Positions 32,478 through 41,400 of a DNA stretch of 64,000 nt are shown in pieces. Origin of the DNA: Clostridium_AT radicumherbarum. GTDB taxonomy: Bacteria > Bacillota > Clostridia > Clostridiales > Clostridiaceae. The stretch lies in the NCBI RefSeq assembly GCF_045310525.1, contig NZ_JBJHZY010000001.1, positions 682,001 to 746,000 of the forward strand, written 5' to 3'. A program made the position numbers and the translations under genes. A model generated the notes under the pieces. It searched no databases. It was not told the origin of the DNA and saw only the letters and a program-made list of their open reading frames with translations. The stretch's first letter is position 1; every line of letters begins with the position of its first letter.

Positions 32478-32516
32478 AAAATGCAGGAGGAGATTTTATC
32501 TAATCCTGCATTTTTA
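32476..32516 (+). terminator. Terminator after MATE copy 1
   Basis: ATGCAGGA (32481-32488) and TCCTGCAT (32504-32511) with flanking A and T runs. Confidence 0.8.
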
Positions 32517-32568
32517 TTATATTATTTTAATTATAAATGGGAGAATAAAATATATTTTAAATTATAAT

Positions 32569-33693
32569 TTAATTATTTATTATCTTATTATAGGCAAGTA
32601 AGGTTTTTTCAGCTGTTTTATTCCAGCTTAGTTCTGAGCTTCGTACAAGGCCTTTAATAATAAGGCTATCTCGAAGCTTCTTATTACAAAGTACTTCATA
32701 CATAGAGCTGCATAGATCATCTACGTTATGTGGATTAATAAATACTGCAGAGTCTCCTAAAACTTCTGGAATAGAAGTAACGTTTGAAGCAATTACAGGT
32801 ATACCACAAGCCATTGCTTCAACTGGAGGAAGTCCAAAGCCTTCATAAAATGAAGGATAAGCTAGAAGTTTAGCAGCGTTATAAAGGTATGGAAGATGCT
32901 CTATTTCAATAAACCCTGGAAAGAGTACCTTATCTTCAAGGCCTAAATCTATTGCCCTTTTTTTATATATACAATAGGATTTACCTTGTTTGCCAGCTAT
33001 AACAAGCTTTATATCTTGTTTATATTTAGTTACAAGCTTACTGAAGGCTTCAATTAGACCAACTATATTTTTTCTTGGACTGAATCCGCCCACGTATAAT
33101 ATATAATCACCAGTAATTCCATACTGATTTTTAATAATAATACTTGACTGTTCTTTATCTATGGGAAAATATATTTCTTCTGCTGCAAGATAGGTTACGT
33201 AAATTTTCTCTCTAGGAAAACTAAAGTAATCTGCAATATCATTTTTAGAATACTCAGAAACAGTAATTATTCCATCACATCTTTTGACAATATCAGGCAT
33301 TTCATCATTAAAGATCCTTAGATATGTGTCCCCAACAGTTTCAGGCATCTTATAGGGTATAATATCGTGCAAGGTGATAGCAAAAGGTAAAGTCTTTTCT
33401 TCTGGTAGCCCAACCCCATTTTGGGGTACATGATAAAGTTCCATATCTTTATCTACAAGTATATTTGGAATATTTACCTCATCCCAAAAGCTATTTTTAT
33501 TTCCTTCACTTATATTTTTTATATGAAAATTATCATTAAAAAGAATATCACAATTTGAACTCTTAGGCATAAAAAGCAGATATTCATTTATCTTCTCTAA
33601 TGAATTTAAAGCTGAAAGGAGTTGATAAGTATAGGTGCCGATTCCAGTTCCTCTATACCATTTAGCTGCCCTTCCATCTATTCCTAATTTCAT
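32569..33693 (-). CDS. Family 4 glycosyltransferase, CotSA-like, copy 2
   Basis: 374 residues, clearly a paralogue of the GT4 gene at 21531. MKLGIDGRAAKWYRGTGIGTYTYQLL, ITLHDIIPYKMPETVGDTYLRIF, DYILYVGGFSPRKNIVGLIEAF and YEGFGLPPVEAMACGIPVIASNVTSIPEVL correspond block by block, including the EX7E donor-sugar motif. The start has AAAGGAAACTC upstream. As at the first locus, a cotS-family gene is transcribed divergently from the next spacer. A role in making a spore-coat glycan, or a structural coat role like CotSA, is inferred. Confidence 0.83.
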   Translation of the reverse strand: MKLGIDGRAAKWYRGTGIGTYTYQLLSALNSLEKINEYLLFMPKSSNCDILFNDNFHIKNISEGNKNSFWDEVNIPNILVDKDMELYHVPQNGVGLPEEKTLPFAITLHDIIPYKMPETVGDTYLRIFNDEMPDIVKRCDGIITVSEYSKNDIADYFSFPREKIYVTYLAAEEIYFPIDKEQSSIIIKNQYGITGDYILYVGGFSPRKNIVGLIEAFSKLVTKYKQDIKLVIAGKQGKSYCIYKKRAIDLGLEDKVLFPGFIEIEHLPYLYNAAKLLAYPSFYEGFGLPPVEAMACGIPVIASNVTSIPEVLGDSAVFINPHNVDDLCSSMYEVLCNKKLRDSLIIKGLVRSSELSWNKTAEKTLLAYNKIINN

Positions 33694-33840
33694 ATGAGTT
33701 TCCTTTCAAAATGATTATATTTTATTATATTATCAACATGTAAAAAGTGTTAATAATTGAGTAATTAGCCACATATAAATTATATAGAGGCTTTGATTTG
33801 TTATATAAATACAAAATGGAGAAGGAGGGCGGTGAGCAAA

Positions 33841-34845
33841 ATGATGAGAGAATTTGAACTTGAGAGGCAGTTTAATATTGAAATTGAAAGCATTAAACCA
33901 AATAAGGGAGTTTATTTGCTTAAAACTAATATGGGAATAAAATGTTTAAAGAAAATAAACTATGGCACTCAAAAATTACTTTTTGTTTATGGTGCCAAAG
34001 AACACCTTATTGAAAATGGGTTTCCAAGAGTAGATAGATACTGTTTGAATATAGACGGCAATCCTTATGCCCTGGTTAATGAAGATATATATACTCTGTC
34101 AGAATGGATAGAAGGACGAGAATGTGACTTTTATAATAAGGATGACTTAGTGATTGCTGCCAAAAACTTAGCATTGATGCATATAGCATCAAAAGGCTTT
34201 GATCCACCAGAAAATAGTAAGCTTAAAAGTGATTTAGGCAGATGGCCCCACTTGATGGATAAGAGAATAAAATCCTTTGAAAAAATGAGGGATATGGTTA
34301 GGAAAAAGAATAATAAAACTAACTTTGATCTAAATTATATCAAATCTATGGACTTTTATAAAAATTTAGGTAAAAGAGCTATGAAGGTTATGGATAATTC
34401 TGACTATATGGAATTATGTATAATTGCAGATGATGAAAAAGGGTTTTGTCATCATGATTATACCTATCACAATATAATAATGGATAATGAAAACAATGTG
34501 CATGTTATAGACTTTGATTATTGCAAAAAAGAGATAAGAGTTTATGATCTTTCACTGTTTATAATTAAAGTACTAAAAAGGTTAGATTGGAATATAGAAT
34601 ATGCTCAGCTTATTATTAATGCCTATAATGAAATATACCCATTAAAGGATAATGAATACAGAGTATTATTTGCATTCTTACTATTCCCTCAAAGATATTG
34701 GAGGCTTGCTAACAGATATTATTATAATGAGGTAAATTGGGCACAAACTACTTTTAATAATAAAATAGAGGAGCTTATTTTAGAACAGGAAAAGTATATT
34801 AATTTTATTGAAGAGTTTAAAGCACTATATGATCAAAAGGATTAA
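33841..34845 (+). CDS. CotS family spore coat protein (kinase-fold), copy 3
   Basis: About 334 residues. KGVYLLKTNMGIKCLKKINY is the N-lobe, DIYTLSEWIEGRECDFYNKDDLVIA the hinge, GFCHHDYTYHNIIMDNENNVHVIDFDYC the catalytic and metal loop, and RYWRLANRYYYNEVNWAQTTF the CotS tail. It is closest in pattern to copies 1 and 2. The start is uncertain: ATG 33841 or 33844 fit AGGAGGG/GGTGAG best, while GTG 33832 lies too near. A CATATAAAT at 33772 could be a SigE/SigK-type -10 but lacks a good -35. Confidence 0.83.
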   Translation: MMREFELERQFNIEIESIKPNKGVYLLKTNMGIKCLKKINYGTQKLLFVYGAKEHLIENGFPRVDRYCLNIDGNPYALVNEDIYTLSEWIEGRECDFYNKDDLVIAAKNLALMHIASKGFDPPENSKLKSDLGRWPHLMDKRIKSFEKMRDMVRKKNNKTNFDLNYIKSMDFYKNLGKRAMKVMDNSDYMELCIIADDEKGFCHHDYTYHNIIMDNENNVHVIDFDYCKKEIRVYDLSLFIIKVLKRLDWNIEYAQLIINAYNEIYPLKDNEYRVLFAFLLFPQRYWRLANRYYYNEVNWAQTTFNNKIEELILEQEKYINFIEEFKALYDQKD

Positions 34846-34856
34846 TTTGTTAATAA

Positions 34857-34920
34857 GTGCCGCCCCGCTGTCAAAAGACATATTTCACCATTAGGTTTTT
34901 TGGCACCAGGGCGGTATTTT
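34857..34920 (+). terminator. Structured terminator with competing stems
   Basis: CCGCCC (34860-34865) pairs with GGGCGG (34909-34914) followed by TATTTTATG. GTGCC (34857-34861) can instead pair with GGCAC (34902-34906). A TGTC-AAAA-GACA hairpin sits inside. It lies after the third cotS gene. Confidence 0.6.
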
Positions 34921-34941
34921 ATGTTTTTATTTTATGCAGTG

Positions 34942-34970
34942 CACAACTACAGTCAGCATCTCATAATATA
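34942..34970 (+). promoter_or_regulatory. SigK-type promoter of yabG
   Basis: CACA (34942-34945), 16 nt, CATAATATA (34962-34970), 31 bp before the yabG start. Same layout as the promoter at 22782. B. subtilis yabG is known to be SigK-dependent. Confidence 0.7.
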
Positions 34971-35001
34971 TAGTATTAAGCTATAAAGTGGAGATGAGAG
35001 T

Positions 35002-35862
35002 ATGGAAATAGGCGATACAGTGGTTAGAAAATCCTATGGTAAAGATATTACCTTTAAAATAATAGATATTAAAAAAAATGAAAGCGAAATTATTTATACC
35101 CTTAAGGGGATTAATTTAAGAGTAATTGCAGATGCCCCTTTAGAAGATCTAGAAGAAGTTTTAGAAAATACCCTTGGTGAAAAAGAAAAAATTTTAAACC
35201 GAAAGGTGAATACTTCTATAAAGAACATAATGATTGGCAGATTAGATATAAGCAAGTCCTATAGAAGCCCCAAAATAGCTGTAAATAAGGAATTGACCTT
35301 TGGAAGGCCAGGTAAGATACTCCATATTGATGGTGATGCGGAATACCTGGAAGTCTGCCTTAAGGTTTATAAAAAACTGGAGCTTGAAGCAATTGGGACG
35401 GTAATAGCCGAGAAAGATCAGCCTACCGAAGTATTGCAGCTAGTAAAAAAAATAAGGCCTGACATAGTAGTTATTACTGGTCATGATGCAATTACTAAAG
35501 GAAGTGTGGACTTTTCTGATATAAATAACTATAGAAATTCCAAATTTTTTGTTGATACCGTAAGTGAACTAAGAAATTATGAACCAAACTATGATGATTT
35601 AGTCATTTTCGCTGGGGCTTGCCAAAGCCATTATGAGGCAATTTTGGATGCTGGTGCTAATTTTGCCAGCTCGCCATCTAGAGTCCTAATTCACTGCCTA
35701 GATCCAGTATTCGTTTGTGAAAAAGTAGCCTATACAAATATTGAAAAGGTGGTATCTATTCAGGAGGCCTTAGAAAATACAATAACAGGAACTAAGGGAA
35801 TAGGTGGACTGCAAACAAGAGGAAAATATAGAGAGGGTTTTCCTAAATCCTCCTATGCATAA
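35002..35862 (+). CDS. yabG: Sporulation-specific peptidase YabG
   Basis: 286 residues. The N-terminal MEIGDTVVRKSYGKDITFKI is a small SH3-like segment. The protease domain begins GRPGKILHIDGDAEYLEVCLKVYKKL near residue 100 and contains RPDIVVITGHDAI and LVIFAGACQSHYEAILDAGANFASSPSRVLIHCLDPV, with the invariant Cys in GACQSHYE and a His in ITGHD. This is the YabG Cys-protease signature. It processes spore coat proteins in the mother cell. The SigK-type promoter fits that role, and the neighbouring veg is the usual partner. GGAGATGAG precedes the ATG. Confidence 0.93.
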   Translation: MEIGDTVVRKSYGKDITFKIIDIKKNESEIIYTLKGINLRVIADAPLEDLEEVLENTLGEKEKILNRKVNTSIKNIMIGRLDISKSYRSPKIAVNKELTFGRPGKILHIDGDAEYLEVCLKVYKKLELEAIGTVIAEKDQPTEVLQLVKKIRPDIVVITGHDAITKGSVDFSDINNYRNSKFFVDTVSELRNYEPNYDDLVIFAGACQSHYEAILDAGANFASSPSRVLIHCLDPVFVCEKVAYTNIEKVVSIQEALENTITGTKGIGGLQTRGKYREGFPKSSYA

Positions 35863-35943
35863 AAAAGATTAAAAATCTTGCATATATCTGTAAATTGCGG
35901 AAATAATAATATTGTACTTATGTAATATATTTTCGTAAAATTT

Positions 35944-36012
35944 ACTTTAAGTCATAAGTACGGATGCTATTTAATGTATAGGATCCCAATGACTTGAAGT
36001 ATTATTTTTTCT
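35944..36012 (+). terminator. Terminator after yabG with a 33-nt loop
   Basis: ACTTTAAGTCAT (35944-35955) pairs over 12 bp (one G-U) with ATGACTTGAAGT (35989-36000), followed by ATTATTTTTTCT. Confidence 0.65.
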
Positions 36013-36030
36013 GTTTACAGAAATTTAATA

Positions 36031-36100
36031 TTGACAAAACAGATTGTTAACTGCTAAAATATTTAGTTCATTTGACAAGTAATGTGTTTTGCAGTATAAT
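36031..36100 (+). promoter_or_regulatory. Tandem SigA promoters of veg
   Basis: P1: TTGACA (36031-36036), 18 nt, TAAAAT (36055-36060). P2: TTGACA (36072-36077), 17 nt, TATAAT (36095-36100), a perfect consensus promoter. B. subtilis veg is classically driven by a very strong vegetative promoter. Confidence 0.85.
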
Positions 36101-36126
36101 TACAATGTAGAAAGAGGGTGTTTAAT

Positions 36127-36363
36127 GTGGAAAAAAGAAATGTGCTAGCTTCTATAAGAATGGACATTGAAAACCATATTGGCGAACAAGTTACTTTAAG
36201 AGCAAATGGCGGTAGAAGAAAGGTTTTAGTCAATAAAGGAACTATTGAAAAAACTTATCCAAACATCTTCGTCATTAGATTAGATCAGGACACCCAAAGG
36301 ACAGTGACATATAGTTATTCAGATGTTTTGACAAAAACAGTTCAAATAGTGTTTGCAGGATGA
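36127..36363 (+). CDS. veg: Veg family protein
   Basis: 78 residues beginning MEKRNVLASIRMDIENHIGEQVTLRANGGRRKV, followed by NKGTIEKTYPNIFVIRLDQDTQRTVTYSYSDVLTKTVQI, the complete Veg domain. It is a small SH3-like cytoplasmic protein linked in B. subtilis to biofilm control and early spore outgrowth. GTG 36127 has GAGGGTG 6 nt upstream; the frame also runs back to a GTG inside that site. Very strong tandem promoters precede it. The order yabG-veg is conserved among spore formers. Confidence 0.93.
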   Translation: MEKRNVLASIRMDIENHIGEQVTLRANGGRRKVLVNKGTIEKTYPNIFVIRLDQDTQRTVTYSYSDVLTKTVQIVFAG

Positions 36364-36405
36364 GCGGGCTAATTAATTAGTACCGCTTAAATTTTACCTT
36401 TTACT
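36363..36405 (+). terminator. Possible first terminator after veg
   Basis: AGCGG (36363-36367) and CCGCT (36383-36387) enclose the self-complementary CTAATTAATTAG, followed by a mixed T-rich tract (TTAAATTTTACCTTTT). Confidence 0.5.
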
Positions 36406-36508
36406 TTTTTAACAAATTGTTTTTCTGAGTATATATTTAGTTAATATGTAAGACTTATCATTAAAACATAAAATAAATAGGAAATTGTTTTCCTTCCCCA
36501 TAGATCTG

Positions 36509-36553
36509 ATATAAGCAGTTGGTTGATCCCCCTTCCAGCTGCTTATATTTTTT
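36509..36553 (+). terminator. Strong terminator downstream of veg
   Basis: ATATAAGCAGTTGG (36509-36522) and CCAGCTGCTTATAT (36535-36548) form a 14-bp stem (one G-U), followed by T6. Confidence 0.85.
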
Positions 36554-36565
36554 ATTATAAAATAT

Positions 36566-36690
36566 ATAAAAAAAGAAAGATGGTGGGTGCCCATCTTTCA
36601 ACTATGGTATAAAAGGGTATTGAGAATTTATGAGAGGTTATATGGTCAATAACCAAGTATTATATTATGACAAAACAGATAGCTTGTCAA
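36566..36690 (-). ncRNA. Candidate minus-strand small RNA with its promoter
   Basis: On the minus strand TTGACA (36690-36685), 17 nt and TAATAT (36667-36662) predict a start near 36655. About 60 nt downstream GAAAGATGG/CCATCTTTC (36599-36591/36583-36575) followed by TTTTTTTATATA forms a terminator oriented for this strand only. No open reading frame of note lies between. A roughly 85-90 nt transcript is implied. Confidence 0.45.
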
Positions 36691-36741
36691 TATAAATGAG
36701 GTGGAAAAACAGATAATTTATCATTAAATTATTTTTAATTG

Positions 36742-36770
36742 TCATATTTTTATTCTATAGCTTATATAAA
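36742..36770 (+). promoter_or_regulatory. Possible SigE-type promoter of the sipL-like gene
   Basis: TCATATT (36742-36748) fits the SigE -35, and 14 nt later TATATAAA (36763-36770) is a partial match to the SigE -10 CATACAnT. The gene is expected to be mother-cell specific. Confidence 0.4.
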
Positions 36771-36805
36771 TTAATAGTAGGTATTTTATGGGAGGGATAA
36801 TTTAA

Positions 36806-38371
36806 ATGGCTATAGACCTTGTTAAGGAAAGCATAGAGTGTGAGCAGCTTCTAGGAGAGAATACTGCTGATACAGTCATAAAAGGAGAATATGTAATTCC
36901 TGATACTCATCCAGATGTGTATCAAATATTAACGCTTGATGCTAAGCCAAGCATAGTAACTAAAGAAGTAATGCAGGACAAGATATACCTTGAAGGACAG
37001 ATACAATATAATGTTCTCTATCTAGCAAAAGAGGACGAAAATAGAAGCGGTGTCCATAATGTTTCCTATACCTCGAAATTTTCAAACAGCATTGAACTTG
37101 AAGGTGCAAATAGAGCTATGCCATGTGAAGCAGAATGCTACATAGAGCATATGGAACCAGTTATTATTAATGAAAGAAAGATTGCTGTAGAGGGAATAAT
37201 CAAATTAAAATCCTCTGTATACAAGAATTATAACTTTGAAATAGTAAAGGACTTAAGAGGACTTACAGATGTGCAGGTATTAAAAGATACAGCTTCATTG
37301 GACAAAATTGTAGGCAGTGTGGAAGGCGAAATGGTAGCTAAGTCCCACCTACAGATACCAATGGATAAGCCGCAAATTGGAACTGTTTTAAAGTGTGATG
37401 TTAATTTGCATAAGAAAGAAACAAAGTTATTAGAAGGAAAAGTTAACTTATCTACCTTTGCTCGATTTGAGATTCTATATAGGGGAAAGGATGCAGAGGA
37501 TATTTTCAGTATTCAAGATGATGTCCTTGCAAGTAAAGAAATAGAGCTTGACACTATAAATTCTTTTATGCAGAGTTTTACCGACTTTAATGTTGATGAT
37601 ATGATTTATGATATTAAAGAAGATGACTTAGGAGAGAAAAGAATAGTAGATATTGAAGCATTAATAAAAACTAATACAAAGGTTATGAGTAAAGAGCATA
37701 TGGATACTATTGAGGACGTTTATTCTCCTTCCATGGTTATGAATATGGAAAAGAAGAATTATGACCTTAATGTTATGCATGGCCATGCCTCAAATGAAGC
37801 TATAGTTAAAGGAAATATAGAAATTCCAGAAGATTTTCCAAAGCCTGCTTCAATAGTATTGACCACAGGTAACGTGTGTGTAACAGATAAAAAACTAGTG
37901 GAAGATAAGGTTATCGTGGAAGGCCTTTTAAATGTGGAAGTGCTATATCGAACAAATGAAGATGAAAAAGCTGTCTTTGTAATAAAGGATGAGATCCCCT
38001 TTACTACTTCAGTTGAAGTCCCTGGAACTAAAATAGATATGCAATGCATGGCTAAGGCAGGTCTTGAGAATATTGAATCTCAAATAGAAGCAAATACAAT
38101 TGGGGTTAAGGCTATAGTTAGTGTTTATGGAAGAGTAAATTACTTGGCTAATAAAGAGTTTCTTGTTAATGTTATTCCAAACGAGGCAGAAAAGCCAATG
38201 AAGAAAGCTAGTATTACAATATATGTTATACAAAACGGGGATAACCTTTGGAAAATAGCAAAGAAATATAATACTACCGTTGATGCTCTTATTCAAATAA
38301 ATGAGCTTGAAAATTTAGATAGTCTAAAGATTGGTATGAAGCTCATTATTCCAGGAAGAGCCATAATATAA
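36806..38371 (+). CDS. sipL: SPOCS (DUF3794) and LysM domain spore morphogenetic protein, SipL-like
   Basis: 521 residues. Three SPOCS/DUF3794 repeats can be traced. The first starts near residue 30 (TVIKGEYVIPDTHPDVYQILTLD), the second near 185 (MDKPQIGTVLKCDVNLHKKE), and the third near 335 (IVKGNIEIPEDFPKPASIVLTTGNV). A C-terminal LysM domain (IYVIQNGDNLWKIAKKYNTTVDALIQINEL) ends the protein. This is the layout and length of C. difficile SipL, which binds the coat ATPase SpoIVA through its LysM domain and localises the coat around the forespore. GGGAGGG precedes the ATG. Position after yabG-veg supports the assignment. Confidence 0.87.
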   Translation: MAIDLVKESIECEQLLGENTADTVIKGEYVIPDTHPDVYQILTLDAKPSIVTKEVMQDKIYLEGQIQYNVLYLAKEDENRSGVHNVSYTSKFSNSIELEGANRAMPCEAECYIEHMEPVIINERKIAVEGIIKLKSSVYKNYNFEIVKDLRGLTDVQVLKDTASLDKIVGSVEGEMVAKSHLQIPMDKPQIGTVLKCDVNLHKKETKLLEGKVNLSTFARFEILYRGKDAEDIFSIQDDVLASKEIELDTINSFMQSFTDFNVDDMIYDIKEDDLGEKRIVDIEALIKTNTKVMSKEHMDTIEDVYSPSMVMNMEKKNYDLNVMHGHASNEAIVKGNIEIPEDFPKPASIVLTTGNVCVTDKKLVEDKVIVEGLLNVEVLYRTNEDEKAVFVIKDEIPFTTSVEVPGTKIDMQCMAKAGLENIESQIEANTIGVKAIVSVYGRVNYLANKEFLVNVIPNEAEKPMKKASITIYVIQNGDNLWKIAKKYNTTVDALIQINELENLDSLKIGMKLIIPGRAII

Positions 38372-38428
38372 AATTTATAAATCTAGGTTTTAGATATATA
38401 ATATTATGTTATAATAAAGATAAATTAT

Positions 38429-38468
38429 AATAACCTTCTTTGATAAACAAAGAAGGTTATTTATTTTT
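38429..38468 (+). terminator. Terminator after the sipL-like gene
   Basis: AATAACCTTCTTTG (38429-38442) is the exact inverse of CAAAGAAGGTTATT (38448-38461), loop ATAAA, then a T-run. Confidence 0.9.
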
Positions 38469-38485
38469 AAGTAGAAGGTGAAAAA

Positions 38486-41400
38486 ATGAGTCTACAATTT
38501 ATTTTTGGCCGGTCAGGATATGGCAAGAGCACCTATTGTCTTAAGAGTATTAAAGAAAGGCTAGCAAGTTTTCCGGAAGATAAAAAATTTATTTACTTAG
38601 TTCCAGAGCAATTTACACTGGAAGCAGATAGAAAACTTGTGGAAATAATTGGCGAGAAGGGTTTGCAAAGAATACAGATACTAAGTTTTACAAGACTTGC
38701 CTATGTGGTATTAAGTGAAGCTGGTGGAATTACTAGACCTCACATGAATTCTTCAGGTAAAAATATGCTTATATATAAGGTTATTGAAGAAGTAAAAGAT
38801 GAACTAAATGTGTTATCAAGGGCAAGTAAGCAGACAGGCTTTATAAAAATAATTTCAAATCTAATTACTGAGTTAAAAAGATATAATATTAATCCGGGTA
38901 TTTTAAGTGAGGCATATATCAAAATACCAGAGGAGAATTTACTTAGTTATAAACTTCAGGATATTAATTCTATATACAGAAGGTTTGAGGCTTATCTCCA
39001 TAAAAATTATATAGACACAGAAGATCAGCTTTATATGCTCATTGATAAACTAGATGACTATAATAGCCTTAAAAATACGGAAATATGGATAGACGAATTT
39101 TCAACTTTCACTCCAGTACAATATAAAGTAATTGAAAAACTCTTAAAAAAGTCAATTGGAGTACATGTAGCCTTAACTACAGATTGCATTATAAGCGGTA
39201 CCTCAAAGGATAATGTGGATATATTTTCTCCTATAAAAAATTCAGAGGAAAAATTATTAAGGCTTGCTAAACTAAATAATATTTTATATGAAGAACCTGT
39301 TAATTTAAATGATAAGGAAGCTGTAAGATTAAAAAGAAATTCAGCCTTAAATCATCTTGAAAAAAATTTCTTTAACTTTCCTTACAGGACTTATCATGAA
39401 AATACAGAAAATATAAAAATATTTAAGGGTTTAAGTGTTTATAGTGAAGTTCAAAATACAGCAAGGGAAATAATAAGACTGTGCAGGGATGAAAAGCTTA
39501 GATTTAAAGATATTGCTGTAATAACTAGAGATCTTATAAGCTATGAAAAGTTAATAGAAGTAATTTTTTCTGAATTTGATATTCCATATTTTATTGATAG
39601 AAGAAGAGATATAAACAGCAATCCATTAATTATATTGCTAAATTCTGTTCTCGAAATATTTACTAAAAACTGGTCCTATGAAGCTATGTTTAGATACTTA
39701 AAAACAGGCCTTGTAAATATTGAAAGAGATAGCTTAGATTTAGTTGAAAATTATGTATTGGCCAATGGCATTAAAGGAAAGAAGTGGCTTGAGGATAAAT
39801 GGCAGTATAGCTTAACTTATACCTATGAAAATTCAGATGAAGAGGAAGAAAAGTTAGAAAAAATAAATGAAATTAAAGATATTATAACTAAACCGCTTAT
39901 AAATCTCTCTAAAAATATAAAAGGTAAAAAGAATATAAAAGAAATATGTACAGCTTTATATGAATTTTTAAGCGAAATAAAAGCTGGAGAAAAAGTAGAA
40001 CAGTGGGTCCTGGATTTTAAAGATAAGGGAGAATTGGATACTTCTAATGAATACAGCCAAGTTTGGAATATTGTAATCGACTTTTTAGATCAGATGGTTG
40101 AGGTATTAGGAGAAGAAGAGGTAAAGCTTGAAGAATTTGTTAAGTTATTTTCTACTGGGATAGGTGAATTTGAAATAGGCGTCATACCCCCTAGTTTAGA
40201 TCAGGTTTTAATTGGAGATATTGAAAGAGTTAAAAGCCATGAAGTTTCTGCAGTTTTTATTATAGGGGTAAACGATGGTGTATTTCCAAAAAGCTTAGAT
40301 GAAGAAGGAATCTTAAATGATAAAGATAGGGAGTTTTTAAGGAATTTAGGAATCGAACTGGCAGAAGATACGAAAGCTAAGGCTTTTGAAGAGCAGTATT
40401 TAATATACAAAAGCCTAAGCATTGCGGGAAAATATTTAAATATAAGCTACCCAATTGCGAATTTTGAAGGAAAGAGTCTAAGACCTTCTTTTATAATTTC
40501 AAGATTAAAAAAGCTTTTCCCTAAGGTAGTAGAAAAAAGCGATATTGTAAATGAAGATGAAGATTTAGAGAAAATCTCCGGCGAAAATTCAAGCTTTAAT
40601 GAGCTAATAGCTGCTGTCAGAAATGAAGTTGATGGAAAGGAAGTAAGCTCACTTTGGAAGTATACCTATAATTGGTACATGGAAAAACCAGAGTGGAAAG
40701 AAAAATGTGAAAGGGCTTTTTCAGGAATTAATTTTAATAATCAGGTTCAAGAAGTAAGTACTGAAAAAATAAAGAACCTCTATGGGCTGCCCCTTAAACT
40801 TAACATCTCCAGGCTAGAAAAATATGTGGAATGTCCTTTTGCGTACTATGTTCAATACGGTTTAAAGGCAAATGATAGAAAAGTTTATGAATTTAGTATG
40901 CCGGAACTAGGTACATTTATTCATGAGGTATTAGATGATTTTTCTACCGTACTTGAAAAAGAAAAATTAACTTTCAGAGATATAGATAATAACTGGACAA
41001 AGGATGCAGTATCCATACTGGTTGACGAGAAAATAATGGAGAAAACTGGTTTTGTTTTAAACAGCTCTTCAAGATACAAATATATGGCTGTAAGGTTAAA
41101 GAGAATATTAACTAGAGCTGTGGATATAATAGCCACCCAAGTGAAAATGAGTTCTTTTAATCAGGTTGGGCATGAAATTGAATTTGGAGTTAAAGGAGAT
41201 TACCCTCCTATTACTATAAGTTTACCTTCTGGAGATAAGATTGAACTTATTGGCAGAATAGATAGAATTGATGAATTTGAAACTGAAGAGGGCACATATA
41301 TAAGGATAATAGACTATAAATCTGGTAATAAAAGCTTTAAGCTTACAGATGTTTATTATGGCCTTCAGCTTCAACTTCTGGTTTACTTAGATGCTATATT

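Noticed and set aside
33772..33780. CATATAAAT as a SigK -10 for the third cotS gene
   Set aside because: It lacks TA at the last two positions and no AC-type -35 lies 16 nt upstream, unlike the two promoters accepted.
36409..36594. 61-codon minus-strand frame between veg and the sipL-like gene
   Set aside because: It spans two terminator hairpins and lacks a ribosome-binding site. The same area is better explained by terminators and a possible small RNA.
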